Below, in pieces: positions 23,481-32,462 of a DNA stretch of 52,293 nt. The translations under genes were made by a program, and so were the position numbers. How positions within the stretch are numbered: the stretch's first letter is position 1; every line of letters begins with the position of its first letter. Under the pieces are notes generated by a model, which made no database searches, was not told the DNA's origin, and saw nothing but the letters and a program-made list of their open reading frames with translations. This DNA is from Nitrospira sp. (GTDB lineage: Bacteria; Nitrospirota; Nitrospiria; Nitrospirales; Nitrospiraceae): positions 1-52,293 of the forward strand of contig JAOUMR010000015.1 in assembly GCA_029881435.1 (NCBI GenBank). The letters run 5' to 3'.

Positions 23481-24851
23481 ATGCGGGCATGGTTTCGCAT
23501 TTTCAGCGCCGGACAAGTCGTACATAATCTTCATGATGTATTTCATCGAGCAGGGATTGATCTCTATACCCCTGATGAGCCTCTGTCCGGACCAGGACTC
23601 GCGATTGTCAATGAATTTGACCCTCGCTTGAGGAACTTTCTGCAGGAGGCGCGGCAAGCCGGCGTCGTCAGAATCATCGCGATCAATCTTCCGGCTGACC
23701 ATGCATCCGGTCCAGCCACGTGGAGCCTGTTACGGGCCGGAGTGTGCGATGTCCTGAATTGGGATAGACCTGATCAGACTGCGTGTGCGGTTGCGGCACG
23801 ATTGGCGCGCTGGCAAATCGTTGACACACTAGTCACCTCATCGGAAGTTCAAAACACCTTGGTCGGACAGAGCCCGGTGGCATTGTCGGTGCTGCGGCAA
23901 CTCGTGGAAGCGGCTTATTTCACTGATTCGACCATCCTGCTTATGGGAGAGAGCGGCACTGGAAAGGAATTGGCAGCTCGCCTTATTCATTCTCTGGACC
24001 AGCGCGCGAACAAAGGCGACTTAGTCGTGCTCGATTGCACCACGGTCGTACCCGAGCTGTCAGGCAGCGAATTTTTCGGCCACGAGCGAGGAGCGTTCAC
24101 CGGTGCGGTCACTGCGCGGGACGGGGCCTTCGCATTGGCCAATGGCGGCACCCTGTTTCTGGATGAGGTGGGCGACCTTCCTCTGGGCTTACAAGGGCAG
24201 CTGCTCCGTGTGATACAAGAACGATGCTATAAACGGGTCGGAGGGAATACCTGGCATCGCACGGACTTTCGCCTGATTTGCGCGACGAACCGAGATTTGA
24301 GGCAAGACATAGGGCAAGGTCGCTTTCGCAGCGATCTCTATTATCGAATCGCCGGGGATCTGTTCACTATTCCTCCGCTGCGCCGGCGAGCCGAAGACAT
24401 ACTCCCGCTGGCTCGGCATTTCACGAGGTCCTTTAGTGCTGACAGTGAACCACCCGAATTTGACGAGGCCGTCAGAGAATGTTTCATGCTTCGGGACTAT
24501 CCGGGAAATATACGCGACTTGAAGCAATTGGTCGCGAGGATCATGAGACGCTATGTGGGATCCGGCCCTATTACGGCCGGGTGCCTTCCGGAAGAGGAGC
24601 GGCCGGAGCGCGGCGAAGATCCGCTGGAATGGTGTAACGAGGATTTCGAACGGTGCATCCGTTGCGCCATTGCCAGGGGAATTGGGCTCAAGGACATCGG
24701 ACGTACCGCTGAGAATGTCGCCGTGCGGATTGCGGTAGCGGACGAACAGGGTAATCTGCAACGGGCCGCGGCACGTTTACGGGTGACGGACCGCGCGCTT
24801 CAACTGCGTCAGGCCGCCGTCCGTCCACCCGATCGGCAAACATTATTATGA
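23481..24851 (+). CDS. Sigma-54-dependent transcriptional activator (NtrC family)
   Basis: The 456-residue protein has an N-terminal receiver-like domain (about 1-115) without a clear phosphoacceptor Asp pocket, then the AAA+ domain with Walker A GESGTGKE (157-164), GAFTGA (204-209), Walker B TLFLDEVGDL (224-233) and arginine finger FRSDLYYRI (282-290). The C-terminus has a Fis-like helix-turn-helix (GNLQRAAARLRVTDRALQLR). Intact GAFTGA means it can contact sigma-54. The start has AGGAG 8 nt upstream. It is convergent with the operon that carries a -24/-12 promoter at its far end, and is the obvious candidate activator. Confidence 0.9.
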   Translation: MRAWFRIFSAGQVVHNLHDVFHRAGIDLYTPDEPLSGPGLAIVNEFDPRLRNFLQEARQAGVVRIIAINLPADHASGPATWSLLRAGVCDVLNWDRPDQTACAVAARLARWQIVDTLVTSSEVQNTLVGQSPVALSVLRQLVEAAYFTDSTILLMGESGTGKELAARLIHSLDQRANKGDLVVLDCTTVVPELSGSEFFGHERGAFTGAVTARDGAFALANGGTLFLDEVGDLPLGLQGQLLRVIQERCYKRVGGNTWHRTDFRLICATNRDLRQDIGQGRFRSDLYYRIAGDLFTIPPLRRRAEDILPLARHFTRSFSADSEPPEFDEAVRECFMLRDYPGNIRDLKQLVARIMRRYVGSGPITAGCLPEEERPERGEDPLEWCNEDFERCIRCAIARGIGLKDIGRTAENVAVRIAVADEQGNLQRAAARLRVTDRALQLRQAAVRPPDRQTLL

Positions 24852-24964
24852 GAGCCGGTCCGGCCATATGCATCGGCAATACTGAGACGGATCTCCACGG
24901 CTATCACATGGATCAGCGTTAAATGTGACAAGAGCTAAGGAGGGGCGATTGAAAGCCCGTGCGA

Positions 24965-25813
24965 TCAGCAGCAGGCGAATTGGTTGCCGGCCCATGGGTC
25001 ACGGATCTCCGTGGAGAGGGCGGGGATGGCAGCCGATCGGCTTGTCATTCCCGAGGATTGCCCAGTCGGCTTCACGGCCTGTCGCCGGACAGAAGAGATG
25101 AGCTTGAGAAAATTCTCGCCTAAAATGAGACGTTCCTCAGCCTTGGACAATTCCAATGCGTGAATCTTGACCAACTCCACGGCGGGATGGAGCCACGGAC
25201 CGTCGGACCCGAACAGGATCTTTCGAGCTCCCGCTCGTTTCACGGCTTGATCGAGCACATCGAACCGCCGCACGCCGGCCGTATCGGCATAGATGTTGGG
25301 ATGCCGGACCAAGTGGTCGATCAAGGCAAGCTGGGCACGCCAGTCGTCGGCGAAGCTGCCGAGATGCGGAATGATGAAATTCACATCCGGATATTCCTGC
25401 CCTAGCAATTCGCACACGGAGATCTCACCCATGACATCGTAGAGCACAGGTAGCTGGAACGCGCGTGCCACCTCGCAAATTTCGCGTGTGATCCGGACAT
25501 CATGCCGGTGGACTTTGATTCCGACAAACCCGAACCGGCTCACGGCCTCATGCACCATGGATGAGATACGGCCGCGATCACGCTCAGGATGGACGAATGC
25601 AAAAGCATAGAAGCGGTCTGGTCGGCTCACGACCATGCGAGCAACCTCGCGATTCGCTTGCCGGTAGTCGGAGTGAAAGGCCGCAAGTAGCACGGTTCGG
25701 TCGATGCCCGCTCGTGCGGCTCTCCGCATATACTGTTCCAGCGGCGCGCGGGTGTCCCACGGCCCGGTGAGCCCGTCGCCGGTCCCGGCATGGCAGTGAC
25801 AGTCGATGATCAT
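24965..25813 (-). CDS. Amidohydrolase, metal-dependent TIM-barrel (amidohydro-2 group)
   Basis: The 282-residue protein begins MIIDCHCHAG, with the HxH metal ligands, and continues with FVGIKVHRHD (Lys region), IIPHLGSF (His) and ILFGSDGPW (Asp), in the order of amidohydrolase-2 enzymes, which hydrolyse or decarboxylate small substrates. Last gene of the minus-strand operon; its ATG overlaps the M20 stop (ATGA at 25813-25810), so it is translationally coupled. The extra 45-residue C-terminal tail is not typical. Substrate unknown; a role in trimming or recycling products of the operon is conceivable. Confidence 0.82.
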   Translation of the reverse strand: MIIDCHCHAGTGDGLTGPWDTRAPLEQYMRRAARAGIDRTVLLAAFHSDYRQANREVARMVVSRPDRFYAFAFVHPERDRGRISSMVHEAVSRFGFVGIKVHRHDVRITREICEVARAFQLPVLYDVMGEISVCELLGQEYPDVNFIIPHLGSFADDWRAQLALIDHLVRHPNIYADTAGVRRFDVLDQAVKRAGARKILFGSDGPWLHPAVELVKIHALELSKAEERLILGENFLKLISSVRRQAVKPTGQSSGMTSRSAAIPALSTEIRDPWAGNQFACC

Positions 25814-27289
25814 CGGATGCTCCTTTTCCGGAATTCCGGCGGTGCCGGTCCGTGGCTCGCCGCTATCGACCGATCCGCCAACTCCTCCAGGAAATGAATG
25901 CTGGCGGCGATGCCATTGCGGAAATTGGGCAGATGGAATTTCTCGTTTGGCGCATGCACTCGATCGTCGGGCAAGGCGAATCCCATCAATACCGTCTGTA
26001 TCCGCAGCATTTCCTGTAGCAACGCAATCACCGGTATGGTGCCGCCCGAGCGGAGGAACACCGACATAGCGCCGAACCCTAGTCGATAGGCGGAGAAGGC
26101 GGCGCGCATAGCGGGGTGGTGCCGATCGATCATGGCCGCCTTGGCAGACGCCTGCTTGCGGACGAAGGATCGTACCGCCGCCGGCGTGAAATCCGCGACA
26201 TGGCGTCGGAACAAACGCTCGATCTCCTCCGGTTTCTGATCCGGCACCAGACGGAAATCGAGTTTGGCCATGGCGCGCTCGGGAAGCACCGCCTTGGGGC
26301 CCGCGCCCTGATAGCCTTCCCAGATGCCGGTGATGGTGAGCGCCGGGCGAATCGTGGTCCTCTCATAAAGCGTGTAGCCGGACTCCCCCCAGGCCTGTTC
26401 TGCTCCGGCGGAGCGCAGAATCTCTGCATTGCTCGGCCCGTAAGCCCTCATATAGGTTCGTTCACGCGCGCTCCGCTCTCGCACTCGATCGTAGAAACCG
26501 GCTATCCGTACCCTCCCTTCATGATCGTGCAGCGAGGCGATGATCTCACAAAGGGGCTGTAGCGGATTATGAATCGCTCCGCCGTAGAGACCGGCATGAA
26601 GATCCCGGTTGGCACCGCGAATTTCCAGCTCAAGACTGAGCATCCCCCGCATCGATTCGGTAATGGCTGGACGGTTCGGGGCCAGTATGGGCATGTCCGA
26701 GAGCACCGCAACATCGGCGGCCAGGGTGTCTTGGTAGCGGACGAGGAAAGCCGGGAGGTTGGGACTGCCGATTTCCTCATCGCCTTCGAACAGGCACTTG
26801 ACGTTGACCGGTAGCTCTCTCCTCGTCTGAAGAAGGGCTTCCAGCGCCTTCACATGGGCAAACAGTTGAGCCTTGTCGTCCGATGCACCCCTGCCAATAG
26901 AGGTCGTTGCCACGCAGGATCGGCTCGAACGGCGGCGAGCGCCATTCGTTCAGTGGATCGACCGGTTGGACGTCGTAATGTCCATAGATGAGCACGGTGG
27001 GTCGCCCCGTCGCATGACACCATTCGGCATAGACGATGGGATGGCGCCAGGTGGGTATGACCGTCACTTGCGCGAGGCCGATCCGACGCAGATGGTCGGC
27101 CAACCAGCTCGCGCACCGCTTCAGATCCTCCGCATGTTCGGGCTGCGCGCTGATGCTGGCAAAGCGGTTGAACGCCTTCAGTTCTTCCAGGAAACGGGCT
27201 TTGTGTCTTTGGCAGTACGCGATAGCCGGAGCGCTCGGGTGAACCGGTAGGTCTGAAAACTGCGTTGAGATATTTGCAATAGTAAACAT
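25810..27289 (-). pseudogene. M20 family zinc dipeptidase, split by one frameshift
   Basis: Two overlapping frames together give a complete M20 (ArgE/DapE/carnosinase-like) peptidase. The first part has LIYGHYDVQP (metal His); the second GASDDKAQLF (bridging Asp), FEGDEEIGS (catalytic and metal Glu), SDM and HAPNEKF (last metal His). The break is around 26896, where one extra T turns the expected LYGRGASDDK into another frame. All metal ligands survive, so this may be a sequencing error, a recent mutation or programmed slippage. I set the start at ATG 27289; an ATG at 27385 overlaps the preceding gene. Confidence 0.8.
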
Positions 27290-27353
27290 GGAGGTCAGCA
27301 CAAGGCCGACAACTGTCGCATGGTGATTTCTCTCGGAAGCTCGACTGGAAGCA

Positions 27354-28031
27354 TTACGCCTCCAGCACAACGATTTGTCGGCCATGCCGGATCCAGCGGC
27401 CTTGTTGTGTTGTGCCGGGCATGCCGGATTGCTCGGATTTCCTGAGACGGAAATGAGGCAGATGTTTCCGAGCCGCGCTCACGATCGCTTCGTTCACGAC
27501 AATCTCCGCGTCCATGTCGGGCGATGACATGGCAGCCTGTTGGGCCGCCGTGGCCGCCATCCGGACAAAGCGGCGCGCCATTTCAAGTTCCGTATCCTCC
27601 GCGCTCACGCCGCTGAATTCGAGCTCGAGCGCCTTGCTCACGGCCGTTCCGATAGCGCCGCCGATTGCAGTGCCGACCCCGGGAATCGGAATAAAAGAGC
27701 CCGCCACTTTGCCTGCAATCGGAAGTGCAACCTTTGCGACAGCTCTTAATCCCTTGCCCAGTACAGGCAGGACTTTTTTACCGATGAAGCGACCCGCCTT
27801 CTTGAGGCCTCTGCCTATTCCCTTGAACAACTTTCCAAGAAATTGGTCTAGTTCTTCTTCGCCGGACACGGACAAGAGTTCTGCGGCCAATTCGATTTCT
27901 TCAGTTTCACTGAGGAGACTTTCGAAGCCAACTTCGCCGTAAACTTCTCCGACGCTTGGCAATTCCGCTTCACCCCATTCCAATTCATCCGTCATTCGAC
28001 ACTTCGCGCAATTGCAATTCAAAGCATGCAT
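27354..28031 (-). CDS. Acidic-head, cationic amphipathic, glycine-zipper protein (paralogue 2)
   Basis: The 225-residue product starts at the ATG 8 nt after GGAGG. Layout: CNCAKC near the N-terminus; an acidic region (13-65) ending IELAAELL and EELDQFLG; a strongly cationic amphipathic stretch (68-105: KLFKGIGRGLKKAG, then KKVLPVLGKG); a glycine-zipper hydrophobic part (106-137, with PGVGTAIGGAIG); SAED at 143-146; a helix with FVRMA; and a C-terminal GRWIRHGRQIVVL. This shares order and motifs with the gene at 33801-34487. No signal peptide. The acidic-plus-cationic plan resembles a proprotein whose head neutralises a membrane-active core; that is inference. Confidence 0.75.
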   Translation of the reverse strand: MHALNCNCAKCRMTDELEWGEAELPSVGEVYGEVGFESLLSETEEIELAAELLSVSGEEELDQFLGKLFKGIGRGLKKAGRFIGKKVLPVLGKGLRAVAKVALPIAGKVAGSFIPIPGVGTAIGGAIGTAVSKALELEFSGVSAEDTELEMARRFVRMAATAAQQAAMSSPDMDAEIVVNEAIVSAARKHLPHFRLRKSEQSGMPGTTQQGRWIRHGRQIVVLEA

Positions 28032-28064
28032 GATCGTTTCCTCCATTCGCGCTAGGTAACCTGT

Positions 28065-28080
28065 GCATGTCGAAACATGC
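28065..28080 (-). promoter_or_regulatory. UUCG-capped hairpin between two operon genes
   Basis: On the minus-strand RNA, GCAUGU and ACAUGC (6-bp perfect stem) enclose the stable UUCG tetraloop. It lies in the short gap before the paralogue-2 gene. It could mark an RNA processing site or stabilise the downstream message; no T-run follows. Confidence 0.4.
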
Positions 28081-28111
28081 CTGGGTATACCGGTTGAAAT
28101 GTCTCCCTCAA

Positions 28112-29140
28112 CTATTGTTCCGTTTCAAGCTCCTGTTGGTTGGTAACTAATCCGGCAGACCTCAAGGCGGTACGATGAGCAAGTTCTATACTTCCACGGT
28201 TCCGGCCATCGGATATTGGGGAAAAGCAGATGGCATAATTGCGTGGATCGACACCCAATGCTCGCGCATACCAGAAGTAGTTACGGATTCGTTGCCAGAG
28301 GTTTTTGGATTTTCCAACATAGCCGATCGGCCCACGACGCCGGCTCGGGCCGGAACCTGGTCCCCACACTAGCATGTAGAGGCCACCAACCCGCGGAGCG
28401 GACGCAAGCGCCTCGGGAAGCCGATAACATTGCCGCGTGTTCCAGTTCGCTCGGTATTGTGCCGGTACGCTTGTCAGGAGGCGGTCAAAATAGGGTCGAA
28501 ATTCCACAGGCAATTCCAGCTCTGGCCACCCGCGCAGTCTTCCCCTGAGACTCCCGGTCTCGTAGTTTGGAGCGAACTCCGTTTCGTTCGATGGCGGCTG
28601 GCCGCCCCGGTTTCCACAAGCGGCCTTTAGGGCCTCCTCGGTATCCGGCCCTACGATGCCGCTCGTGCGCAATCCTTGCTGCCGCTGAAAGCTTCGCACC
28701 GCGCTCCGGGTTTCCCTGCCCATGAGACCCGTCACTGGGAGTTGTAACCCCAACGCCTGGTTCAGGCAGTCCTGCACCCAGCGAATGTGCTCCGAGCCGG
28801 TAGGAGGCTCTGGCTCGGTGCCATAGGGCTCGCGATAGATACCCGCATCTTCAACGACTGGCCAAAGCACCGACCCTCCACTGTAAGGGGGGCACGGCGG
28901 ACGCAAGCACGGTCGCTTGGGAAGGGCGAGAGGCGGCCGCAATGGCCTTTTCGGTGGACTCAGCAGGCGTCTCACAGGTCGCGCGCGCGGACCGACGCTG
29001 CGCGTGGGAAAGCGCCGTCCACCTCTGAATTCCTCTTCTGACTCGAACTCCTCCATGTCCATATCGAGCTCCTGGGGGTGACATCCGCAGTTGGCATGGC
29101 CTTTCAAAGGCGCTGGGTCAAAGTTGAATGGGTTTCTCAT
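28112..29140 (-). CDS. Peptidoglycan-binding domain / GIY-YIG-like fusion with acidic leader
   Basis: The 342-residue protein begins with NCGC (17-20) and an acidic leader EEFESEEEF (30-38), then a basic Pro/Arg-rich linker (about 42-85), a PG-binding-1 domain (116-175: IRWVQDCLN, GRETRSAVRSFQRQQGL, GPDTEEAL) and a GIY-YIG-like module (253-330: GLY at 253-255, GYVG at 273-276, Arg284, Glu319). The key GIY-YIG positions are present in order. The start overlaps the previous stop by 23 nt and has GGAGGGG upstream. No signal peptide. It looks like a wall-targeted nuclease effector, but activity is unproven. Confidence 0.72.
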   Translation of the reverse strand: MRNPFNFDPAPLKGHANCGCHPQELDMDMEEFESEEEFRGGRRFPTRSVGPRARPVRRLLSPPKRPLRPPLALPKRPCLRPPCPPYSGGSVLWPVVEDAGIYREPYGTEPEPPTGSEHIRWVQDCLNQALGLQLPVTGLMGRETRSAVRSFQRQQGLRTSGIVGPDTEEALKAACGNRGGQPPSNETEFAPNYETGSLRGRLRGWPELELPVEFRPYFDRLLTSVPAQYRANWNTRQCYRLPEALASAPRVGGLYMLVWGPGSGPSRRRGPIGYVGKSKNLWQRIRNYFWYARALGVDPRNYAICFSPISDGRNRGSIELAHRTALRSAGLVTNQQELETEQ

Positions 29141-30260
29141 AGGTCCCCTCCGGTGGTACCAAGGTCGCTCCTTGTAGCTGCGCCACTTGCTTCACGGCCT
29201 CTGTCGTTTTGTCAATGTCCTGAAAACGGTGCAGCGCCGTTATGAGAAAACTGATCTGCGCTCTGAATCCATCGCGAGCGTGGTGCAAGACTGTTCTCAC
29301 GCCTCGTCGCAGTAAATCCTCGTGCAACTCCGCATGGTCCAGGCCAGGAGACAGCGCCAAAGTCTGTACGGGAAATCGTCCGCCATGCAAGGACAGCCCG
29401 GCTTCGGTCAACCCTCTTCTCAGCTGGCCTACGAGATTCCACAGTCGAAACCTTATGTCATCCCCGTGTTCCCCGTTCATCGCCAAGGCATGCTCTGCTG
29501 CGTGGATCACCGCATTCGACGAGGGGCTGCAATGCGTCCTTGTCTCACTCGCTTGCTCGAAACGTTTGACCATCATCTCGCTACCCGCCAACACCGCCAC
29601 CGGCACGCCGAAGCCCTTCGCTAATGAACTGCCAACGATGACGTCAGGGCTGCTTACACGGTTCCAACGCAGCGAGCCTCCGCCGCCCATTCCGTAAGGT
29701 GCATCCGGTTCTTGCCTGCGCCCAAGGATGCCTAGGGCCTGGGTATCGTCCAGCACCAAGTACCCGTCATAGGTACGTACATTTTCGAGATACGCTGTGA
29801 TCGGAGCGGAGGCGCCACAGGCTGGGCAGAGGCCATCTGCCACCACCACCGGCTGCATCCCCCGCCGAGCGTCTCGCTTCAAGTGGTCATGCAATGCATC
29901 AGGGTCGTGATGCTGAAAGATTCGCACCGGCGTGCCGCGTGCCGCTGCTCGCTCGACACCCCACCTGACGATCGCGTAGGTTCCGGCGTCCATGTAAATC
30001 GCTATCCTCTCGCTCGCGAGTATCGCGAATAAATCCCAGAACAAATGCAGCGTCGATGGGACGAGCGTCGCGCGCTCAGACCCTAGTAACGCGGCGAGCT
30101 GCTCGGCTACGGCATCCGCATTCGGCGGCGAGGCTAACGCCGCCGGCCGACCCATCGAGAGCTGGCCCCAGGGTCGTAACGCCTCACTAGCGTGACGCAT
30201 GCCTAAATACAGCGCGGAAGTAAAGTCGAGCACTGCCGATCGATCCATCCATCCATCCAT
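29118..30260 (-). CDS. PLP-dependent enzyme of the alpha-oxoamine synthase (AONS/KBL) type
   Basis: The 380-residue protein (start ATG 30260, one base after the preceding stop) has the fold-type I pattern of 8-amino-7-oxononanoate synthase and 2-amino-3-ketobutyrate ligase: ADGLCPACGASAPI, the pyridine-binding VLDDTQALG (residues 169-177) and the Schiff-base Lys215 in GSSLAKGFG. The usual DxAH is DDTQ here, so the His that stacks on PLP is replaced. Such enzymes condense an amino acid with an acyl-CoA. There are no other biotin genes nearby, so it likely makes a small molecule or modifies an operon product; inference. Confidence 0.75.
   Translation of the reverse strand: MDGWMDRSAVLDFTSALYLGMRHASEALRPWGQLSMGRPAALASPPNADAVAEQLAALLGSERATLVPSTLHLFWDLFAILASERIAIYMDAGTYAIVRWGVERAAARGTPVRIFQHHDPDALHDHLKRDARRGMQPVVVADGLCPACGASAPITAYLENVRTYDGYLVLDDTQALGILGRRQEPDAPYGMGGGGSLRWNRVSSPDVIVGSSLAKGFGVPVAVLAGSEMMVKRFEQASETRTHCSPSSNAVIHAAEHALAMNGEHGDDIRFRLWNLVGQLRRGLTEAGLSLHGGRFPVQTLALSPGLDHAELHEDLLRRGVRTVLHHARDGFRAQISFLITALHRFQDIDKTTEAVKQVAQLQGATLVPPEGTYEKPIQL
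30245..30260 (-). repeat. Tetranucleotide repeat (ATGG)x4 at the start of the PLP-enzyme gene
   Basis: Four ATGG units on the minus strand form the initiation region, so ATGs fall in three frames (offsets 0, 4, 8, 12). Gain or loss of a unit by slippage would change which ATG is in frame. The last ATG stays in frame regardless of copy number. Confidence 0.7.
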
Positions 30261-30261
30261 C

Positions 30262-32442
30262 TCACGCCCGTGGCTGCATCGCCAACCGCTTCTTGAGCAA
30301 GACCGACGGCAGGGTGGCATTCACCTGTGTGTCCACCGTTTCGGCTGCGAGGTCCACGCCAGTGACGGCCCGGTATGCATGGATGTAGCCCTGGATCTGG
30401 GGACGGAAGAACCGCGTCCAATTGAAGGCCTGAATCGGCTCTTGCACATCGCTCCAGGCTCCCCAGCGGATCGACAGCAGAAGTTGCTCGCCGAAGATGC
30501 CAAGGTTCCGGAAGTGCATCACGCTCGTATCGCTCCAACCTTGCAACTTTTTCATGGCATCAACGCGATCCATCCAGGGCTCGGGATACGCCACCATAAT
30601 CCGGGTCGGCAGGTATTCCCGGAACTCGGGCCGGGCGAGCAGCCATTCCTGCATCAACATTTCGACGCGCGCGGTCGAGGGCAGATCCCCGAACTGGTTG
30701 TGCGCGCCCTGAGACAAGATCAAGTGGGTTTCTTTGAGGGCGTTGAGCACCGGAAATGCGTCCGCCTTCACCGTCGTATCGTCGTCCTGCTTGTAGAAGA
30801 CTGTGCAGAGGCGCAATAGATGATGGAAGGACTCCAGGAACTTGGATCGTGTGTCAGCAGGCCTGAATTGTTGTACTGCCTGACCTTCCAAGCGTAGTCC
30901 GTAGTGATGATCGTACTCGTAATTCCGTCGCGGCACCGTCAGCCGGTGCTGTTCATCTTGAATATAGCCCCAAAACAGATTGTTGAGCGGACGCAGCGGA
31001 TCCATCTCTAGATTGGAAAGAGGGTCAAGGGGAGAGGCCGCCCGTATGTTCTGGAATCGCCGGGTGATGGCGTTCACCGTCTGCACCAGCATGCCTTCCT
31101 CATGCCAGTAGGACCAAATGAGTTCCAGCAGGCAAGGATTGGCAAGCTTCTCTTGCAGGATTCCGAAGCAGTTGTCTGCCTTAGCTCCAGTCCCATCGAT
31201 TTCCTCGAACAGCGTAGTCTTGATCGAAATGTCGGGGAGTTTCCTGCGGATGATGGCTAAATATGGCAGTGTCAACGTGCCATCCACGGCTTCAAGGTAG
31301 TCACTCCCCGCCTGTTTGAGGCCCCTCCCGGGCGCCGGGAGGTCTCTACGGTCCAGGTAATCTTCATCGCGATCCCGATCGCTTCCCACGGTAAAAGGCT
31401 GCGGGGTGCTGAAGATCCCGCAGTTGACCATGACGAAAGCTTCGGTAGCGGCCTTGATGACGCGGTAGGCATCGGCATCGGTAAAAGGCAGGAAGCGCTT
31501 GCCGAGCAAATTATTGTACGCCGTCTGCTTATTATTGAAGCGGCCCCGCTCGAACTCCTTCAAGCTCGTCAGATTGTCTTTGCCGCAGAACATCCAGTCC
31601 ATGAAGCGCAGATAGTTGTTAAACGACAGCGCCTCCGTGCTGTTGCGAATTGCGACCCACAGTGGCAAATCATCGGTCGGCTCGGTCTCCGTGCGTGTCA
31701 TTGTAGTCGTGGTGTCCCCAGCGATTCGGTTGACCCGTTGGCGCATCGAGTTGAAAATACTGGTTTGCGAAATAGAAGCGCTTCCTTGCTCGCTTAATGT
31801 AGCGGTAACCATAATGTTGCCTACGACACCAGTGGTGTCCAGATGGATTAACTTAGTGTTGCGTTTATCTGGAGACTCCAGGAAATGACCACCGCTTGTC
31901 ACCCAATCCAACCGAATCGGTTTCTTTTCCAGTTGTATCGGCGTCAGAAGATTTGTAGCCGCATAGATCACTGTTGTTCCCTCGAAGGCGGATGTGCAGC
32001 CTTTCGGGTCTTCGCAGTCCCCTGTCTGGACACGGGACTCAACCTGAAATCCCACCGGAATTTCGCATAGCACTTGCTTCGAACAACCCGGCTCCACTTC
32101 GATTTCGTGGCAATCTTCCAAGCCGAAAGCTTCACAGGTGATGGTGTAGCAGGCGGCGGGGACCGAAAATGTGATGCAACCATCCGACCCTGTTTCACCT
32201 TTGTAACTTGTGTTACAAGGCTCGTTTTCATGAGAAAGTGAGGACTCTTCGCTTTTTTTCTTTTTCGCCCCTTTTTCTTGCTCGGCTGGACTGATTGGAC
32301 CAGCTCCCTGCTTGGAGTAGACTCTTACACGCCCACCAACGATTGGTGCCGGTGGAATAGCAGTCCGGAGAACTCCGTTTTCGGTCGCATGCACAACGTC
32401 GGTCATACACACAATTATCTTTGTTCCATCGTACGTTCCCAT
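30262..32442 (-). CDS. Large protein with Cys-rich carboxypeptidase-regulatory-like and Ig-like domains and an unknown C-terminal domain
   Basis: The 726-residue product starts at the ATG 8 nt after AAGGAGG. Residues about 35-135 form a beta domain with many cysteines (KGETGSDGCITFSVP, CYTITC, CSKQVLC), resembling carboxypeptidase-regulatory or Cna-B domains, interrupted by a Lys-rich stretch (AKKKKSEE). Residues about 150-235 look like a bacterial Ig domain. The remaining ~460 residues are helical and unrecognised, beginning around LPLWVAIRNSTEALSFNN. No signal peptide despite domains typical of surface proteins. Second-last position before the PLP enzyme; possibly a structural or carrier component. 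Confidence 0.6.
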   Translation of the reverse strand: MGTYDGTKIIVCMTDVVHATENGVLRTAIPPAPIVGGRVRVYSKQGAGPISPAEQEKGAKKKKSEESSLSHENEPCNTSYKGETGSDGCITFSVPAACYTITCEAFGLEDCHEIEVEPGCSKQVLCEIPVGFQVESRVQTGDCEDPKGCTSAFEGTTVIYAATNLLTPIQLEKKPIRLDWVTSGGHFLESPDKRNTKLIHLDTTGVVGNIMVTATLSEQGSASISQTSIFNSMRQRVNRIAGDTTTTMTRTETEPTDDLPLWVAIRNSTEALSFNNYLRFMDWMFCGKDNLTSLKEFERGRFNNKQTAYNNLLGKRFLPFTDADAYRVIKAATEAFVMVNCGIFSTPQPFTVGSDRDRDEDYLDRRDLPAPGRGLKQAGSDYLEAVDGTLTLPYLAIIRRKLPDISIKTTLFEEIDGTGAKADNCFGILQEKLANPCLLELIWSYWHEEGMLVQTVNAITRRFQNIRAASPLDPLSNLEMDPLRPLNNLFWGYIQDEQHRLTVPRRNYEYDHHYGLRLEGQAVQQFRPADTRSKFLESFHHLLRLCTVFYKQDDDTTVKADAFPVLNALKETHLILSQGAHNQFGDLPSTARVEMLMQEWLLARPEFREYLPTRIMVAYPEPWMDRVDAMKKLQGWSDTSVMHFRNLGIFGEQLLLSIRWGAWSDVQEPIQAFNWTRFFRPQIQGYIHAYRAVTGVDLAAETVDTQVNATLPSVLLKKRLAMQPRA

Positions 32443-32462
32443 GTCGTCATCCTCCTTATGGG

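Noticed and set aside
30199-30819. 206-codon plus-strand ORF
   Set aside because: Antisense to the 726-aa gene and PLP gene, no ribosome binding site, no domain.
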